Origin: Silurus meridionalis
Taxonomy: Eukaryota > Chordata > Actinopteri > Siluriformes > Siluridae
Reading direction: 5' to 3'
Assembly: GCF_014805685.1 (NCBI RefSeq)
Contig: NC_060892.1
Location: 12,108,990 to 12,172,989, forward strand
DNA length: 64,000 bases
The number at the start of each line of letters is the position of its first letter. The first letter of the stretch is position 1. The position numbers and the translations under genes are program-made. Shown here piece by piece: positions 39,931 through 52,560 of the stretch. The notes under the pieces are model-generated. The model made no database searches. It was not told the DNA's origin and was given only the letters and a program-made list of their open reading frames with translations.

Positions 39931-40848
39931 GTACCAGGAAACAGGAAGAATGTTGTTTAATTTCATTGTCCCACTGTATATGTTTTGATATGACAATAAA
40001 TGGCACTTGACAAAAAAGCACATTAACATACTGCTTGCGTAAAAGAATTGTATCAATGAAAAATAAAATGTTCATGTTCAACTAAAATCATCCCTTATTG
40101 TGCAAAATTATGATTTCTTTATATAGCATTATACAATGTTGGTGTTCTTAGGACATAAACTTATGTTAGTTGGAAACAAATCCATCCAAATATTACCCTG
40201 TACACTTAAGATTTCTAATTTTGGTTAAGGTTAACATCATCCATCCTAGTCATAGAAATGCTGGGGTTTCTCTGTGAGCTCTTTTTGGGGCAGCCAGTTA
40301 TGTTTGTCATCCCACACTGCTGGCAGATGTTATCCAAATGTCATCATACACTGCTCCTGGTGGAACACCAAACATAAGGCAGGAATACAGTCTCGATATA
40401 ACTCTGGACCTTCATTCTACATGTTTTCAGGAGGTAACCAGAGAATCTGGAGAAAACAGATTTGAGAAGAACAAACTCCACACGAGCTCAGGACGGAACC
40501 ATCGTGATTAAATATTTTTGTCGTATCGCCCACCACTAGCATGGCCACACCCACTCTTCTAGTGCTGATCCGATTTTAGGGCTTGGCATTGATTTTTACC
40601 CAGATGACCATAACACAAATCTGGCAACCTTTATGTATGAAAATACAGGAGCTACTTTGCTATACTGCTGCACCAGGACGTGTTAAGAATAGAATAATCA
40701 TCAGCATACGTGTGGGTCTCGTTGATCGTTTGTATTTTATATAAAAGCAAGTGTAAACAAAATGGGCAGCGACATCAACAACAACATAGACAAACAAGAC
40801 CAGGAACAATCGGGTTTCTTCCTGGAGAATCTAAAATGCTGGACTGAC

Positions 40849-40850
<2 letters not shown>

Positions 40851-40922
<72 letters not shown>
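40851..40922. repeat. (CA)n microsatellite
   Basis: A 72-base uninterrupted CA tract about 310 bp inside BMAL1 intron 1, counted from the inferred exon 1 donor. Confidence 0.95.
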
Positions 40923-40924
<2 letters not shown>

Positions 40925-41235
40925 ATATCTATAATGTGAACAGTCAGTGACTACACTGATAGTGGCTCCGTCAAAAATGCGCATATCTGTAAAACACTGC
41001 GCAGAAGGGTGTACAGCTGTCAAGACGTGACTCATTATTTCCCCAATTTATCCAGTACGGCTATTTTTGTGTATTAAATCCCAATCACACCTGTTAAGGC
41101 TTTCAAAGTTGCACACATGACGTTATAAGTCGGATCTACAGCTCATCATTACCAAATCTTGAAAAACGACTTAAAATCATAAACGTAAATACACAGCTTA
41201 ATGCTGTTTTTGATTTGTTTTTAAGTCGTACTCAC

Positions 41236-41295
41236 ATGAAGAAGGCAGAGAAGGCACATATGTAGTCACTGTAACATGGACGGCGGAGGACGGTA
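41236..41295 (-). other. BMAL1: BMAL1 non-coding exon 1 (approximate)
   Basis: The minus strand carries a strong donor TTCTTCAT|GTGAGTACG with the exon ending at 41236. Transcription is expected to start just downstream of the two RORE sites, so the 5' limit near 41295 is an estimate. It contains no coding frame continuing into MADQ. Confidence 0.5.
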
Positions 41296-41306
41296 CATAT
41301 TTACAC

Positions 41307-41317
41307 TGACCTACTTT
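41307..41317 (-). promoter_or_regulatory. BMAL1: RORE, proximal site
   Basis: The minus strand reads AAAGTAGGTCA, a full match to the ROR/REV-ERB consensus WAWNTRGGTCA. The same 11-mer is the known element of the mammalian BMAL1 promoter. It is oriented with the gene. Confidence 0.88.
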
Positions 41318-41350
41318 TTCCTCGTTCGCCTTGAATAACCAGCGCGCCAC

Positions 41351-41361
41351 TAACCTACTTA
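41351..41361 (-). promoter_or_regulatory. BMAL1: RORE, distal site
   Basis: The minus strand reads TAAGTAGGTTA, one base (GGTTA for GGTCA) from consensus, in the same orientation and 44 bp from the first site. Mammalian BMAL1 promoters likewise carry a pair of such sites, one less canonical. Confidence 0.75.
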
Positions 41362-41469
41362 CGGACCAATCCTGTGGCAGCACAGAGCAAGCCTTGGGCT
41401 GGCTAACCAATCAGAGAGCGGGTTATGGCTGCGGCAGCCAATGGCGTCGCGAGGATCAGGAACGCGTCT

Positions 41470-41908
41470 GATGGGTTCGTGGCTCACGTCTGAACATAAA
41501 TACAACCAAGAGGTGAACAGCGGAAAGTAAAGGCGTTCACAGAGAACACGTAAGAGAGGAGAGGAAATACAATGCAGATCAGGATCAAGGCATTGAATGG
41601 CGTGTTTAAGATTTTAGACATGGCGTAGCATAGACTGTGCAAAGGCACCACATAATAATAGTGCAATGGAAAGAAAAGTATTGTATTGATATATTACTAA
41701 AAACAACTTATTTCCTTCAGAGCTGCTCTATAGCTTGAGGAATGGGGCAGTTATAACCTTATCAATCAGGAACCCTCTACAGTTGTGGCACTAACTTTGC
41801 ACATGCTCAGTAGCATCCTCTACTGGTTTGCAATAGAACAGCAGCTGAATCAGTCAGCTCTGAGAAATTCATTCCGCAATTTTCATCTGGAGAATTGTTT
41901 TGAAATAT
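41470..41908. repeat. Tandem duplication next to the BMAL1 promoter, unit 1
   Basis: This unit and the next share ordered blocks: the start (GATG..TTCGTG), AACATAAATACAA, AAGATTTTAGACATGG, TATTTCCTTC.GAGCTGCT, CTCTACAGTTGTGGCA, GCACATGCTCAGTAGCATCC (41799-41818) and GAGAATTGTTTTGAAAT at the end. It abuts the three CCAAT boxes. Confidence 0.88.
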
Positions 41909-42416
41909 GATGTATTCGTGTCTTAAGTCCTAACATAAATACAAACAGGCGCAAGAGCTGAACAGCGAAAAGTAAAATAGTTTACAGAGGACACGCAAAC
42001 AAAAAAAACGGAGTAAATAAACAAATGTTAAAGAAAATAGAAATTCAATGCAGAAACGCCAGTCACAAGTGGCGTGATCAAGATTTTAGACATGGAATAG
42101 ACGTTACCACCTAATAATTGTGCACTGGTGAAATGTGATTATATACTACTTATGATACCATATTTCCTTCGGAGCTGCTATATAGCTCCTGGGGGAGAAT
42201 GGGGTCAGTTATAACCCTATCACTCAGAGACCTCTACAGTTGTGGCATTAACTTTGCACATGCTCAGTAGCATCCCCTGCCGGCCTGCAAAAGAACAGCA
42301 GTCGAATCACAGCTTTGAGGAAATCAAAATCAAGGCAGGTCTTGAGATGTGAAATGATTTGGAATTCATTTCACATTCTTTTTATAATCCTCATCACGAG
42401 AATTGTTTTGAAATCT
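41909..42416. repeat. Tandem duplication next to the BMAL1 promoter, unit 2
   Basis: The second, diverged head-to-tail unit, starting exactly where unit 1 ends. It is longer (about 508 against 439 bp) because of an A-rich insertion near 42000 and one near 42330-42390. The GCACATGCTCAGTAGCATCC block recurs at 42256-42275. Confidence 0.88.
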
Positions 42417-43787
42417 GTGGGAAAATTTTGTTTATATTGTATGCAAATGATATCTCATTACTGTCTAGAGATCACTAGTTCATTCTCTAGTGGCATTATT
42501 GATCAACAATGAAGATAAGCTGGGTAACTAGCATATCAGGTTTAAGATTGTTGGTAAAAGCATAGCTGTGGTTTTGTATTTTACAAGGATGGAAATGAGG
42601 GAGAGTCCCAGAGACTGGGTGCGGAAATGAATTTCAAGGGAGTTCCAGGTCAAACAGGCAATTTTCTTTGTTAAATTTAAAAGCATTCTAACTATTTTTA
42701 ACTTTTTTTTCTTCTGAAAACTATACATAAACATGCAAGTTTTGCACATAAGTGTACTGAGGATATTCTGTATGGTGTGTTGACTTTCGTGTTAGGCCAT
42801 AATACCTACAGGCTGCATCCAATTGCAAAGCTTCTCTATAAGCATGCATCCTCACAAGACCAACCAAGCCACCATGGGTAAGTTAAGTCTTACCAGAGCT
42901 AAAATTCTTGACAAAAAAATAGTTACTTTGACAGATAGCAAAAACTTGGTATTGATAAAAAATGGTGTATGCTTGCATGCATGCATGTATCTGAAATAAT
43001 CTAATAAATAATCTATGTAATCGATAGTGACTGCACTTATTTATATTTATTTTCATAGCATGCTAAATATTATATCCACAGCTATGGGGGTCTACACGTT
43101 AATAAGGCATTATCTTAAATTTCTGCGGTTTGCACTGTTTACTTTTGCTTGAATTATATTGTAATATTATAATGTTGCACCACATGGGGGCATCAGAGTA
43201 ACATGTAAAATAGAATTTAAAAAAATCCCTGATCAGGCCCCTGACCTGCAACTCCTACAGTATATTCAAACGTCAACAAATAACACACCAGGATTATTAG
43301 GACGTAGCTTGAAAAAATGTCCTCTGTTCTGTCAGGTAGGGGCACAAATACATATTTTTGGCATATAAATATATACCCTTGACAGTGCATATCCTTTATA
43401 GGATAAAGCATATTTTCCTTGTACTGTATACTCTAGGCCATTGGCATTATCCTCACCTTCCACAAGAACCCATGTGGTTAGTCCTAATTACAGAGCAGTC
43501 TTTATTTAATATAGTCTTATACTGTGACTATATTTGAAGCATTCTGGTGAACAGTGAAATGACAATCTTCAGGTATACCCACTGTATTCTGTATAGTAAC
43601 AATCATTTGTAATGATTTCTCTCTTTTCTTTATTTCCATTTCACCTGTGCACACTACCTTCATATATGTTGACTTTATTAGGAAATGTATGCCCATTCAT
43701 TCATGGTGTTGTCATGCAGACACAGGTTAAGAGCTGCAGATAATGTGAAACAGTGAACATCCAAATTACGATTGATTTATGTGACTT

Positions 43788-43861
<74 letters not shown>

Positions 43862-44352
43862 TGACTGAGATTTTCAAGAAATATCCATCACTCTACAATA
43901 TTCCTTTGAAGAAAACTAGCTAATGCTGTGGGGAGTTAATGCTACTTTTACAGTGATAAAATATCAGAGAGAACAAAACACCAAGGATACAGTTCAAATC
44001 AACAAAGGTCAAAACATGTGTGTAAGTGTGATCCCTTTTCTGCTCTTTTCAGCATTACAGCCCACTGCAGCCTCTGAGAAACAATGTCCAGACTTCTATT
44101 AAACAGAGCAAACACAACATCCTAGCTCCCAAAGGCCCCTTTATCTCTTTGCACCATTTATCACACAGATGGTGAATGTGTGGCTTTATACATCTATCAC
44201 AGTGAATTACGTGACATATCAAGACTTACAGTTCTGTCTTTATGATTACTACGATTTGAACTAAATACATATATACCCTTGACAATATATATATTCATGA
44301 CAGGTTAATGCCGTTTTCCTGTATAAGTGGTGCCTTTGAGATTATATTAATA
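42417..44352. other. Intergenic upstream of BMAL1
   Basis: No gene or repeat terminus recognised apart from a TA microsatellite (43790-43859). The frames at 42315-42749 and 43217-43411 have no identifiable motif. Confidence 0.4.
43790..43859. repeat. (TA)n microsatellite
   Basis: About 70 bases of uninterrupted TA. Confidence 0.95.
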
Positions 44353-44707
44353 CAGTAATCCCCTGCTTTACCGCGGTATCTCGCACCCCCGGTTTATCGC
44401 AGAATTATATTTGCCTCGTTAACTAATTTGTTTATCTGATTTCACGGTCTCTCGCAGATAGCACGATAAACCAAAAGATTAATGGGGAATTGGTTTTATG
44501 GATTTATATTTTAAAATAATGAAATTTATTAATAAAAATATCATTAATAATTATAAAATAAAGTAAAATGTTAATACAGTACAGTACTGTATACATAAAA
44601 TAGCATTTTTGGGGTGGCATTAGTTTTTTGGAGTGGCATTATGTTGTTTTTTCGTTTATTGCAGGCGGTTTTGGAATGTACCCACCGGGTTAAACAGGTC
44701 ATTACTG
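44353..44707. mobile_element. Pogo/Tigger-like MITE (CAGTAATCCCC ends)
   Basis: 355 bp, flanked by TA (44351-44352 and 44708-44709). The ends are CAGTAATCCCCTGCTTTACC and the inverse of CAGTAATGACCTGTTTAACC. It shares its interior with the fragment at 2551-2740, including the inverse of AAAATGCTATTTTATGTATA. Non-coding. Confidence 0.75.
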
Positions 44708-45047
44708 TAGTCTATATATAATACAATGTTATACTATGGCATAAAAGGTTAGGCGGTGACACTATATCCTGGTGAACAGTGGAATGATATTATTGTAAAA
44801 AAAAAAAAAAACTAAGTTAATGAGTGATTATTTATTTTTTACCGATGATCAAATGACATACAGAGTAAAGACAGGAAAAGATTTTATTAATTTCTTCCAA
44901 AATATAATGAGCAAAACAAATAAACAAATATGTCATTACATTAACTTATTCATTCATTCCTGGAATTTTGTATTTCCAGCTGTCACCTGATGATATAACG
45001 AGTCTCATATCCTACCAATCATAAGCTGCAAATAAACTTTGTATAAT

Positions 45048-45107
<60 letters not shown>

Positions 45108-45111
45108 TTTT
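45048..45111. repeat. (CTTT)n microsatellite
   Basis: About 64 bases of TTTC/CTTT tetranucleotide, uninterrupted until the last units. Confidence 0.95.
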
Positions 45112-45570
45112 AAGAGACATTGAAGCTCGACATAAAATGCTAAAGAATCCATAGTGCTAGTGGCTAGCCACTTCCTGTTTAATGGCTAACGGTAGCGCTT
45201 TTGATTCTTTAGCGTTTTAATACATGCGCAAAACAAATAATTTTATTTCCAGTACAGTGTAAGTAGCCACAGGGACACTGCAATAACTTTGGTATTTTTT
45301 GTTCTTTTTATTAATAATTGATTTATTTATTTTTACCCCTGGAATTTTTGTGTAGGTTTTTTAAGTTTAATATAAAAAAACACTGCTCAAAGTGCAAGGC
45401 AGAGACTAACAGAGATTAGAAACTCGTGATCTGCCACTTTATACGTTTCTGAGGAAACTTAGATGTTCCGAACGTATAAAGGATTGTATTCGCTACACAT
45501 GCGTACCGAACCGAAAACCCTGAACCGAAAAATTTCGGAATGAGTACATGTACCGTTGCACCCCTTTATT
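45112..45570. mobile_element. Possible hAT-type non-autonomous element
   Basis: Ends with ACCGAACCGAAAACCC, AAATTTCGGAA and CCGTTGCACCCC, wording I associate with one terminus of fish hAT elements. The opposite terminus is not identified, so the limits and family are tentative. Confidence 0.3.
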
Positions 45571-48395
45571 TAAACATAAAGTACTGGTTATTGCTTAACC
45601 AGTTTTAGAATTATTAATTAATTATTACTAAATTAAAAGTGTATGTTTACTGTATATAAAATGACTTGGCCGCACAGTGTACATGGCATACCTGAGCTAT
45701 TTAAAATAGGCTGGGTGTAAGAGAAAAGCTGTCCTTAAGAATAAACCAGTCACTTTATCCATCACATTCTCATCTTACAAGAGAATTGAATAAAAACTGT
45801 GGTTACATGGGAGAGTCAGGTTGTGTGACACTGCTCTTTGTGCAAAAGAAGGGTTCTGTGTGTGCAGCCTAGCATAAAGGGTGTGTTTGGCACAAAATGA
45901 GTTATAGCAGGATGTTTCACAATACAGTTCTTTGAAAGGTTGAGGGGTACTGATTGCTTTTTACGACTGCTTTTGACATTTGGTAGGATTTCCATTTGAG
46001 GAAAGAATAAAATGTCTTTATGTGTTTAGCAAACGTTGTTTTGTTGGCTTGTGTTCTGCTAAACTTACAGTTCAATACTGACAAATAGCTGGAGCTTTTA
46101 TTTAATCCTAAAAGGAAAGTGAGGTGATATTACACTCATTATCAGTGAATAAAGAAAATGAATTGATGTAATAAGCATTGACAGGTAGATAATAGAAGAT
46201 AAATACTTTTTTTAATAATTTAACTGTCACTTTAATGAGAATAGTAAAGCATATTTGATAGCTTTTCTATTCTAAAGTCTGTAAGCAAGGCATAAAACAA
46301 AAAACGGTAAACAGGAAGTCCCCATCCTGAGGATTTTCTCATAATAGAAAAATCCCTGGCTGTTACAAAGCATTGCCACACAAGATTCTTACCAAAGATA
46401 TTAAACAAATGTCTCCTTACAAAAAGCTCCAACATATTCACAATAATAGAGATGCTTTGTAAACAACAATATATTTCCAACTGGTTTAGTCTATGTGAAT
46501 AAGTGATTAATGCAGGAATGAGTGCATTAATCTAAAGATGTGATTTGAGTCACAGCCAGCAGTTATCTTGGTTAAAGAAGCATTAAGTATTGATAATGTT
46601 TTATAAACTGTCAAATAAATGGGAGAAGGAAAAAAAAATTATTTAAATGACAATTTCAGTGATATATGTTTACCAGCTATTTACAACTAATATCCAATGG
46701 ACGATACAAAGTCTCTGTGCTGAGATGACAGTTAGGTGCAAACCTGAAAAGCAGAACATAAAGGAGACAGACTCATTAAACCAGCCAGTGAGGAATTTGC
46801 CAGAAAGGACCCTTTAGATTCCAGCAGATCTTCACTAGTGGGTTGCAAATTGCAAACAAAGAAAAATCTAACAAAGAATCTAACAAAGAAAACTGTATTT
46901 TATTATAAAATATTTAAAACATATATCCATAAACAAAATGACTAAAATGCTTGTTCTGATTCTAGACTTTAGGGAAAATGTTTTAACATGAAACTGTGCG
47001 TAGTTTTGTGTTAATCACCAATTTTCCCCTCATCAAGTTTGCATACACTGATGCTAAGTCAACAAAAATTAGGTGTTTCTTATAAAACAGCTTCATAGCA
47101 GAATTAAGGACAACTAACTACATTATTAAAAAAAAAAAAAAAAACAAGGAGAATCTTAAAATAGTTTTAATGTTCACTGTGTAGTTTTGTTGGTAAAAAT
47201 TCTCTAAGGTACAGTTGTAGCTGAGCTAACAACATTTTTATTAAAAAGAAGTCTTCTTTCAGTACCTCAGACAATTTCTTACATATGGATTAAGTCCAAA
47301 AAAGACAGATGCAATCTTAAACCAGAAATGCAGGAATTTTCAAATGATTAGTTTAAAAGTTTATCTGAACAGCTATGGCAACGTTTGGCATCGCTTCAAC
47401 TTATTATTCTTGGTGTAACTTGACTCCTAGGTAACATCTCCTTTTACCTTGTAGCATAATCTTTCACCCTCTGCTAATCCCTGGAATGTGTCACTTTGTG
47501 TTGTTGTGTCTCGTTGTTCACAATCTTGGCTGCTCGTTCACTAATGAAGGCAGGGCCTTGAGAGAGACTTTTATTAAAAACTCAACAAAACTTCCACAGT
47601 TCTGCAGGGTGCCAATCAGCCACGACAATGTTCTGACCCACTCAAGTACACTTCACCCAAATCAGTGGCTGTATTGGGGCGTGCTGAGCTGGGGGGACAC
47701 ATTCCCTGCACGGGGTGCAGGAGTGCCGAGAGACGAAGGGCTCGATGGAGTGTCTGTTAAAATTAAAGAAAGTCTCCATCTAATTAGAGCATGATCAACA
47801 GGATTTCCCACAGAACTAGTAGGAGTCAGAATGATTTGTGATATAACATAGGAAAAGTTTACATGATATTATTGAATTACTTAGTCACAGCTTTGGTGGT
47901 TAAGAGGACACCAGTGTGGACTTTAATCCTGTTCATGGACAGGTATAAAGGCAGCCACAAGAAGGCCCCTTGCTCTGAGAATCATTAATGCATAGCAGGA
48001 GAGGTGTGGTATTGTAAAACTTTTCACCTAAAGAATGCAATAGGCCATCAAAGGGTGATTATTAATAGTTTTAACAATCAGATTATCTGTTTGGGGTAGT
48101 ATTTTTCCTAGTGCATTTCCCTATTTAAGCACATGGTACATAGTTATGAAGAAATAAGTTATTACAATGAGAATAATTATGTAATGGATAAATATCAAAC
48201 TCTTGTAATCTGTACTCCAGACTCTCTGCGACAGGAGAAAGCAATCATTTAAAATGGATAAATGCGATTACTTTTTTTCCTAAAGATGGCAATTTTAAAT
48301 CATTTCAATATTAAGAGTTGTAAACATATGCAATACACATATTTGTATTAGCAATCCCTTGCCTACAAGTTTCTTCAAACAGATAAATATCAATC
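45571..48395. other. Intergenic, possible non-coding conserved block
   Basis: No recognisable gene. A less AT-rich block at 47470-47830 holds a 102-codon frame (47486-47794) with no known motif. Its base composition differs from its surroundings, which could reflect a conserved non-coding element or an old repeat. Confidence 0.35.
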
Positions 48396-50390
48396 TGTTT
48401 ATCTGTTGACCCAATATCAAACCTCCACTTTATTGCCAAGATTCTAGAAAAGGTTGTAGCACAGCAGTTATGTTTACACCTACTTAGCAATAGCATTTTT
48501 GAAATGTATCAGTCAGGATTTAGGCCTTATCATAGTACAGAGACAGCGCTGGTTAAAGTGGAAAAATGCATTGCTATTGGCCTCTGATCAAGGTTGTGTC
48601 TCCTTAGTTGTTTTGTTCAACCTTATTGCAGCTTTTGACAATATTGATCATAATAGTCTCCTTGCTAAACTAGAAAAAGTTGGAATAAAGGAAACAGCTC
48701 TATCCTGGCTTAGGTCTTATTTGACTGATCGCCATCAAATTGTTGATGTTAAATGGTGAGTTCTCCACACGCTCTGAGGTAAAGTTTGGTGTTCCACAAG
48801 GATCTGTCTTAGGCCCACTGCTTTTTCTCTTTATATATGCTGCCTCTGTTTGAAATTATATGTAAACATGATATTAGCTTCCCTTGCTATGCTGATGATA
48901 CACAGTTGTATATTTCAGCAAAGCCAGATGAGCGAGATCAGCTTATCAATGTTGAGGGGTGTGTAAAGGACATTAGACAGTGGATACTTGATAACTTCCT
49001 TCTGCTCAGCTCGGATAAGATGGAAGTACTTTTACTAGGTCCACATGCAGCTAGAAGTAAACTTTACGTTTACGTAGCATTTTTAGATGGTCTTTCTGTC
49101 TCAGTACAGTAGTTAAAGAACTTGGTGTAATTATTGCCTCTAGCCTTTCTTTTGAGGTTAATGTAAATAACATTACCAGGACAGCCTTCTTTCACCATAG
49201 AAATATTGCTAAAGTTACAGGATGCAGAAAAAACAGTTCATGCTTTTGTTACATAGATTAGGCTACTGTAATGCTTTACTGTCTGGGTGTTCAAGTAAAT
49301 GCATAAATAAATTTCAGGTTCTCCAGAATGCAGCAGCAAGAGTCCTCACTAGATCTAGGAAATATGACTACATCACCTTTAGTCAGTGGCTCCCGATCAA
49401 ATCTCACATTGATTAAAAAAATTCTACTATTGACACACTGAATATCTGAGTGAACTTCTGTGCTATTATGATCTAATCAAATAATGAAGACATATCAGGG
49501 GGCAGAGCTTTCTTTTATAAAGGCCCACAGTTATGGAACAGCCTTTCAATTAGTTTTCAGGACTCAGACACAGTCTCAGTGTTCAAGTTGAGGCTGAAAC
49601 CATGTTTATTTAGCCAAACCTTTTATTGGTAGGTTTTTCTTTGGTAAAGTAGCAGATCTGGAGGGATCATGGATATAAAGTGTTCAGTGAACTGGGATAT
49701 TTGTTTGCTGTTATCCCATCACTCTCACATGTTCACTCAGATTTTGTTGAAGGTGGTGTGGTTGGCCATCTCATCCCAGAAATCCCTCATATTTGTATTA
49801 CCTTCTGGATCTCCCTTTAAGTTATGCCATAGCTAGTCTTGCCGGAGTCCCCAACTTCTCAATGTCTTTAACTTTTATACAACAATAAGAATACTTAATA
49901 ATATATTTCCTGTTACCCCTCTTCTCTCTTTTTCTCTCTCTCTTGCGCTCTCTCTCTTTCCCTCGGTCAGTTTAAACATGCTTCTGAGGTATCGGTGACA
50001 AGTGTTCTTGCCCCTCTCCTCGGATCTGCCCGCTTCGTCCTGGCCTGCCTTTGAATGGTGTTCTCTTTAATTGAAAGCCACTCTGTGCAGATGGGGATGG
50101 TTGGGGAAAACAAAGATGGTAACACAGTGGACATTTAGTGCCACCCAGATGAGGATGGGTTCCCTCTTGAGTCTGGTTCATCTCAATGTTTCTTCCTTAT
50201 GCCATCTCAGGGAGTTTTTCCTTGCCACAGTTGCCACCGGCTAGCTCATTAGGGACAAACGTACAATTATAAAGAACAATCTTGTTCATATTTAATTGCC
50301 ACATTATCTGTGTAAAGCTGCTTTGAGACAATGTCTATTGTTAAAAGTGCTATACTAAAAAAAATATTTAATTGAATTGTCAAAATAATA
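48396..50390 (+). mobile_element. Decayed LINE with reverse transcriptase motifs
   Basis: Read across shifted + frames: SNLHFIAKILEKVVAQQL, YQSGFRPYHSTETALVKV, motif A LFNLIAAFDNIDHNSLL (the usual Asp before LSAAF is Asn), LRSYLTDRHQIV, FGVPQGSVLGPLLF, catalytic CYADDTQLYISAKP, and LQNAAARVLTRSRKYD. It ends with GTAAAGCTGCTTTGAGACAA and GTGCTATACTAAAA before AATTGAATTG, the standard 3' tail of a fish L2/Rex1-group LINE. 5'-truncated, with frameshifts and stops. Confidence 0.8.
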
Positions 50391-52560
50391 ATAAAAACAT
50401 ATGGTTACTTTTGTATTTTGGCAAAATACAAAGTAATTGGTTAAGTAGAAAATTTTAATCTGTGTAAGAAATTTACCCTTTAAATCATTAAAGGTCAAAG
50501 TGATCTTAAATCTCTGTTATGCACATAGAAATGAGGTACAAGTAAGAACAAAAAAGAATGCAAAAAACATTGTTGCACAATTTTAGGGTCTACTCTGTGC
50601 ATCCTTGCATCTTGTAATCTAAAAGGTGCCATTAATTATGGTTGAATATGCATTTTACTTTTGAGAAGCGACTCTTAAAAGCAATGCTATCCTTTTTTTC
50701 TCCCCAAACATGACTGATAGTCTAGATTACAGATCTCCTATCACTTTGGAAGAACTTTGTTAAACCTTGGAAACGATTTCTGCCAAAATAAATATCCAGT
50801 GCTTGATTAAGCTGATCCTACGCCAGAAAAACACCCAGGTTTCTGCAGTTGGCAGCTTCTCTAAACAGCCTCATTAATGAACATAATTCAATCAGAAATA
50901 CATCTGCTTTGAAAAGTTGAAGCTTTATATGTCCTAAATTATATTAAATTGCTTTAATTTATTAGTTCATTCAACTATCATACTATTATGCCTGAGGTAA
51001 AGGAAAATAACAATTCTTCTGGAATTACACACTGAAGAGGATTTTCCCGGAGTTACTGAGTAATTACGCCACTTGTTTTCTGACTAATGCTCACAGGTTT
51101 TGATCAATTACACACCACATATTTCAAAATCATTGGTTTTCTTACTGACAAATAACGAGTCAAAACGAATGCAGGCCCAGTCAAAACTAAAACACTGAGT
51201 CATTTGTCAAGGATGATTCACTACTACAATTTGTTTTATTATCAACACCAGTCAACATCACGACACAAATGTTTATGGGCATTTAGTGAGCACAGACCTC
51301 TTTTTTATGGATGAATCTCAGACAGGCTACCACAAAAAAAGGATCATCTGCAGAGTTCTTTTCTGGAAGGCCAGATGCTGCTGATCACCCATCTTAGGAG
51401 AGAAAGAGTGGCTTTATGGGCCCTGTATTAACCAGCTGCTCCACCTCTGAACTCTCAAAACGAAAAACGGCAGAAACACTGGCCTCGGGATAAGAAAAGC
51501 ACTTGAATGCTATCTAATCAGCCATGTGGGATTGCAGCTCTTCTCTAAACATCACCAGGAATATGGAATATATATCATATGCTGTAAGTTCAGGAGTTTA
51601 TAGTAGTGCATCAAGCAAACAATAGTTATGGAAAATAATGTAAAGTAATTGTTTTTCAGAAGAATCATTTAAAACAATTTCATGTGGTTTGCCTGATTAA
51701 AGTAGTAAATGTGTACTCAAATGTAATTATATTTTCATGAAATGTGCTCCTCACAAACCTTGTGCTGTAATACATTTCAAGACATAATAATTGAGGAAAA
51801 ACGTTGGCTTACATCACCTCACTACATCATTGCTTATTAACTTATAAAAACATGCCCCTGCCTGACAGTCTGTCAGGTGTACAAATGTGCACCAGTTCAA
51901 ACAAATGATGTTTGATCAGGTTCGAGGTCAATCTAATGAAACAAAAAAGAAAGGTTACAAACACTGCCACGATTAACAACACTAAACCCGCTCCTATTTT
52001 ATTTAAAAGATAACAATTTAATATTTAATGATACAATAAATACTACTCCCTTCCAATGCAATACAATGCAATTTTGTTTTTAAAGACAACAGTTTGATAT
52101 TGGATCAATCACATATCACATTACAGTATTTTAACATATAATATGATATAATAGTCTCCAGACAACATGTGGCCAACATTTCTGGGGGCACCTACAGTTA
52201 AATCTTAAATGAACATGATGAAGACAACACCTTTCTTTTTATAGTTTTTTTATAGTATTTTTAAAGTTATTTAACAATAAACATTGTACATAAATACATA
52301 GATTGAGTATATATATATATATATATATATATTTGAAATCTAAAATAAATCATTTTAATTTATTCTGATAGTATCAGGTAGAAACCTTGAGAGGAACCAG
52401 ACTATTATAAGTTTTATTATTATGTATATATAAACAATAATTATAAATAATTGTTGCACCCCATGCTTGTAATATTCTTTCATCAAACCTATTACTTAGT
52501 ACTGCATTTAGTACACAGTATTTTGTGGAAAAATAATGGCATTATAATTATAATCAAATT
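50391..52560. other. Intergenic, candidate conserved non-coding DNA
   Basis: No frame or repeat recognised apart from a short TA tract (52308-52331). The segment about 50690-51530 is compositionally even and free of obvious repeats, so it is the best place here to test for enhancer-type conservation. Nothing in the sequence proves it. Confidence 0.3.

Larger units (their letters stand above)
34955..41235 (-). other. BMAL1 5' UTR intron, repeat-rich
   Basis: About 6.3 kb between the two inferred non-coding exons. It holds a truncated Tc1 piece (36390-36720), a foldback hairpin (38039-38462), a mini-palindrome (38515-38569), a LINE tail (about 38600-38990), a minisatellite (39588-39930) and a CA repeat (40851-40922). 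No extra exon is supported, although alternative 5' exons cannot be excluded. Confidence 0.5.
41296..41470 (-). promoter_or_regulatory. BMAL1: BMAL1 promoter
   Basis: A CpG-rich, TATA-less patch with two RORE sites and three CCAAT boxes (41366-41370, 41407-41411, 41438-41442; spacing 41 and 31 bp, on the plus strand). It is followed on the minus strand by a strong donor. This architecture matches the known BMAL1 promoter, in which ROR activates and REV-ERB represses to generate the secondary clock loop. Confidence 0.8.

Noticed and set aside
40775..41035. 86-codon Cys-Val repeat frame
   Set aside because: It is translation of the 72-base CA microsatellite.
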